The position numbers and the translations under genes are program-made. From assembly GCA_028822885.1 (NCBI GenBank), contig JAPKCP010000202.1:1-5910 (forward strand): DNA of 5,910 nucleotides, written 5' to 3'. The first letter of the stretch is position 1. Each line of letters opens with the position of its first letter. Below are positions 5,703 to 5,910 of the stretch, piece by piece. The stretch is from Yoonia sp. (lineage in GTDB: Bacteria; Pseudomonadota; Alphaproteobacteria; Rhodobacterales; Rhodobacteraceae). The notes below the pieces were generated by a model that worked only from the letters and a program-made list of their open reading frames with translations, did not search any database and was not told the DNA's origin.

Positions 5703-5910
5703 ACTTACCTCCAGCACGTACGAGACGGCGTCTCGTATTTAGACTTGGTGTAAATCATGACTGAGTTTAAAGTGGACATCGACATTGCAACGCTGAACTG
5801 CTGGGTGGTGCAAATTTCGCTGCCAACCGCTATAAAAGCGCACGCTAGAAATGGCCCTAAGAGGTGGTCCTAGATTTTCGACCAGTTTGCAGCCAACTTA
5901 AGGTGGATCA
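5703..5910. other. Right-edge region without an intact gene
   Basis: Contains a perfect 19-bp palindrome (5719-5737), a 38-codon plus-strand ORF (5757-5873) and repeated AGGTGG(T/A)(C/T) motifs near 5862 and 5901. The ORF begins MTEFKVDIDIATLNCWVVQI and has no good Shine-Dalgarno or recognisable family. All minus-strand frames are stopped within about 40 nt of the edge. The ankyrin frame might continue above 5702 for a few codons (DAVSYVLEVS) to about 5738, interrupted by the TGA. Confidence 0.4.
5719..5737. repeat. Perfect 19-bp palindrome
   Basis: TACGAGACG and CGTCTCGTA (9-bp arms) flank a single central G. As RNA it would form a stem of about 7 bp with a 5-nt loop, followed by TTT on the plus strand. 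As DNA it could be a dimeric protein-binding site. It lies just upstream of the ankyrin remnant on the minus strand, where a promoter or operator for that gene could have been. Confidence 0.6.

Noticed and set aside
5506..5742. 78-residue plus-strand ORF rich in Ser, Val and Ala
   Set aside because: Antisense shadow of the ankyrin-like minus-strand frame; no ribosome-binding site and no recognisable motif.
1..5910. CRISPR array, tRNA or rRNA genes, toxin-antitoxin or defence module
   Set aside because: No regularly spaced repeats, no tRNA-like cloverleaf with a CCA-type end and no rRNA signatures noticed; no paired small genes with such motifs.

Overview
The window looks like chromosomal DNA of an alphaproteobacterium of the Rhodobacterales (Roseobacter group). 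The long, roughly 930-residue form of aconitase B is the form I associate with that group. GC content is moderate, and an insertion sequence sits beside decayed genes, which would suit an IS-rich marine genus such as Octadecabacter. That genus suggestion is inference only; no rRNA or marker gene is present.

Layout, left to right. (1) An IS6-family DDE transposase gene (13-705, +) fills the left edge. The right end of its element probably lies near 745-760, and the left end is outside the window. (2) Positions 760-1370 hold a 24-codon ORF with a good Shine-Dalgarno and an unrecognised 136-residue protein (960-1370, +). (3) The main gene is acnB (1539-4331, +), bifunctional aconitate hydratase 2 / 2-methylisocitrate dehydratase, with all three [4Fe-4S] cysteines intact. 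It has its own sigma70-type promoter (TTGATG, 17 bp, TACAAT), a 12-bp perfect palindrome touching the -35 box, and a leader containing a weak hairpin followed by a T run. (4) From 4332 to the end there is no intact gene. On the minus strand, convergent with acnB, lie two decayed genes. One is a nearly full-length apbE-type FAD:protein FMN transferase pseudogene (4430-5287), spread over four reading segments with three internal stops. The other is an ankyrin-repeat remnant (about 5292-5699) with tandem TAA stops. They meet almost without a gap at 5285-5297, as if a deletion joined them. A perfect 19-bp palindrome (5719-5737) and a possible second IS edge (about 5862-5910) close the window.

Intact functions: the only clearly functional metabolic gene is acnB (TCA cycle and, in many bacteria, the 2-methylcitrate cycle). 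The transposase is mobile DNA, and the right-hand 1.5 kb is a gene graveyard. I see no operon linking these parts and no convincing new multi-gene system. The points most worth attention are the acnB control region, the hidden apbE and ankyrin pseudogenes with their junction, and the unrecognised 136-residue protein.
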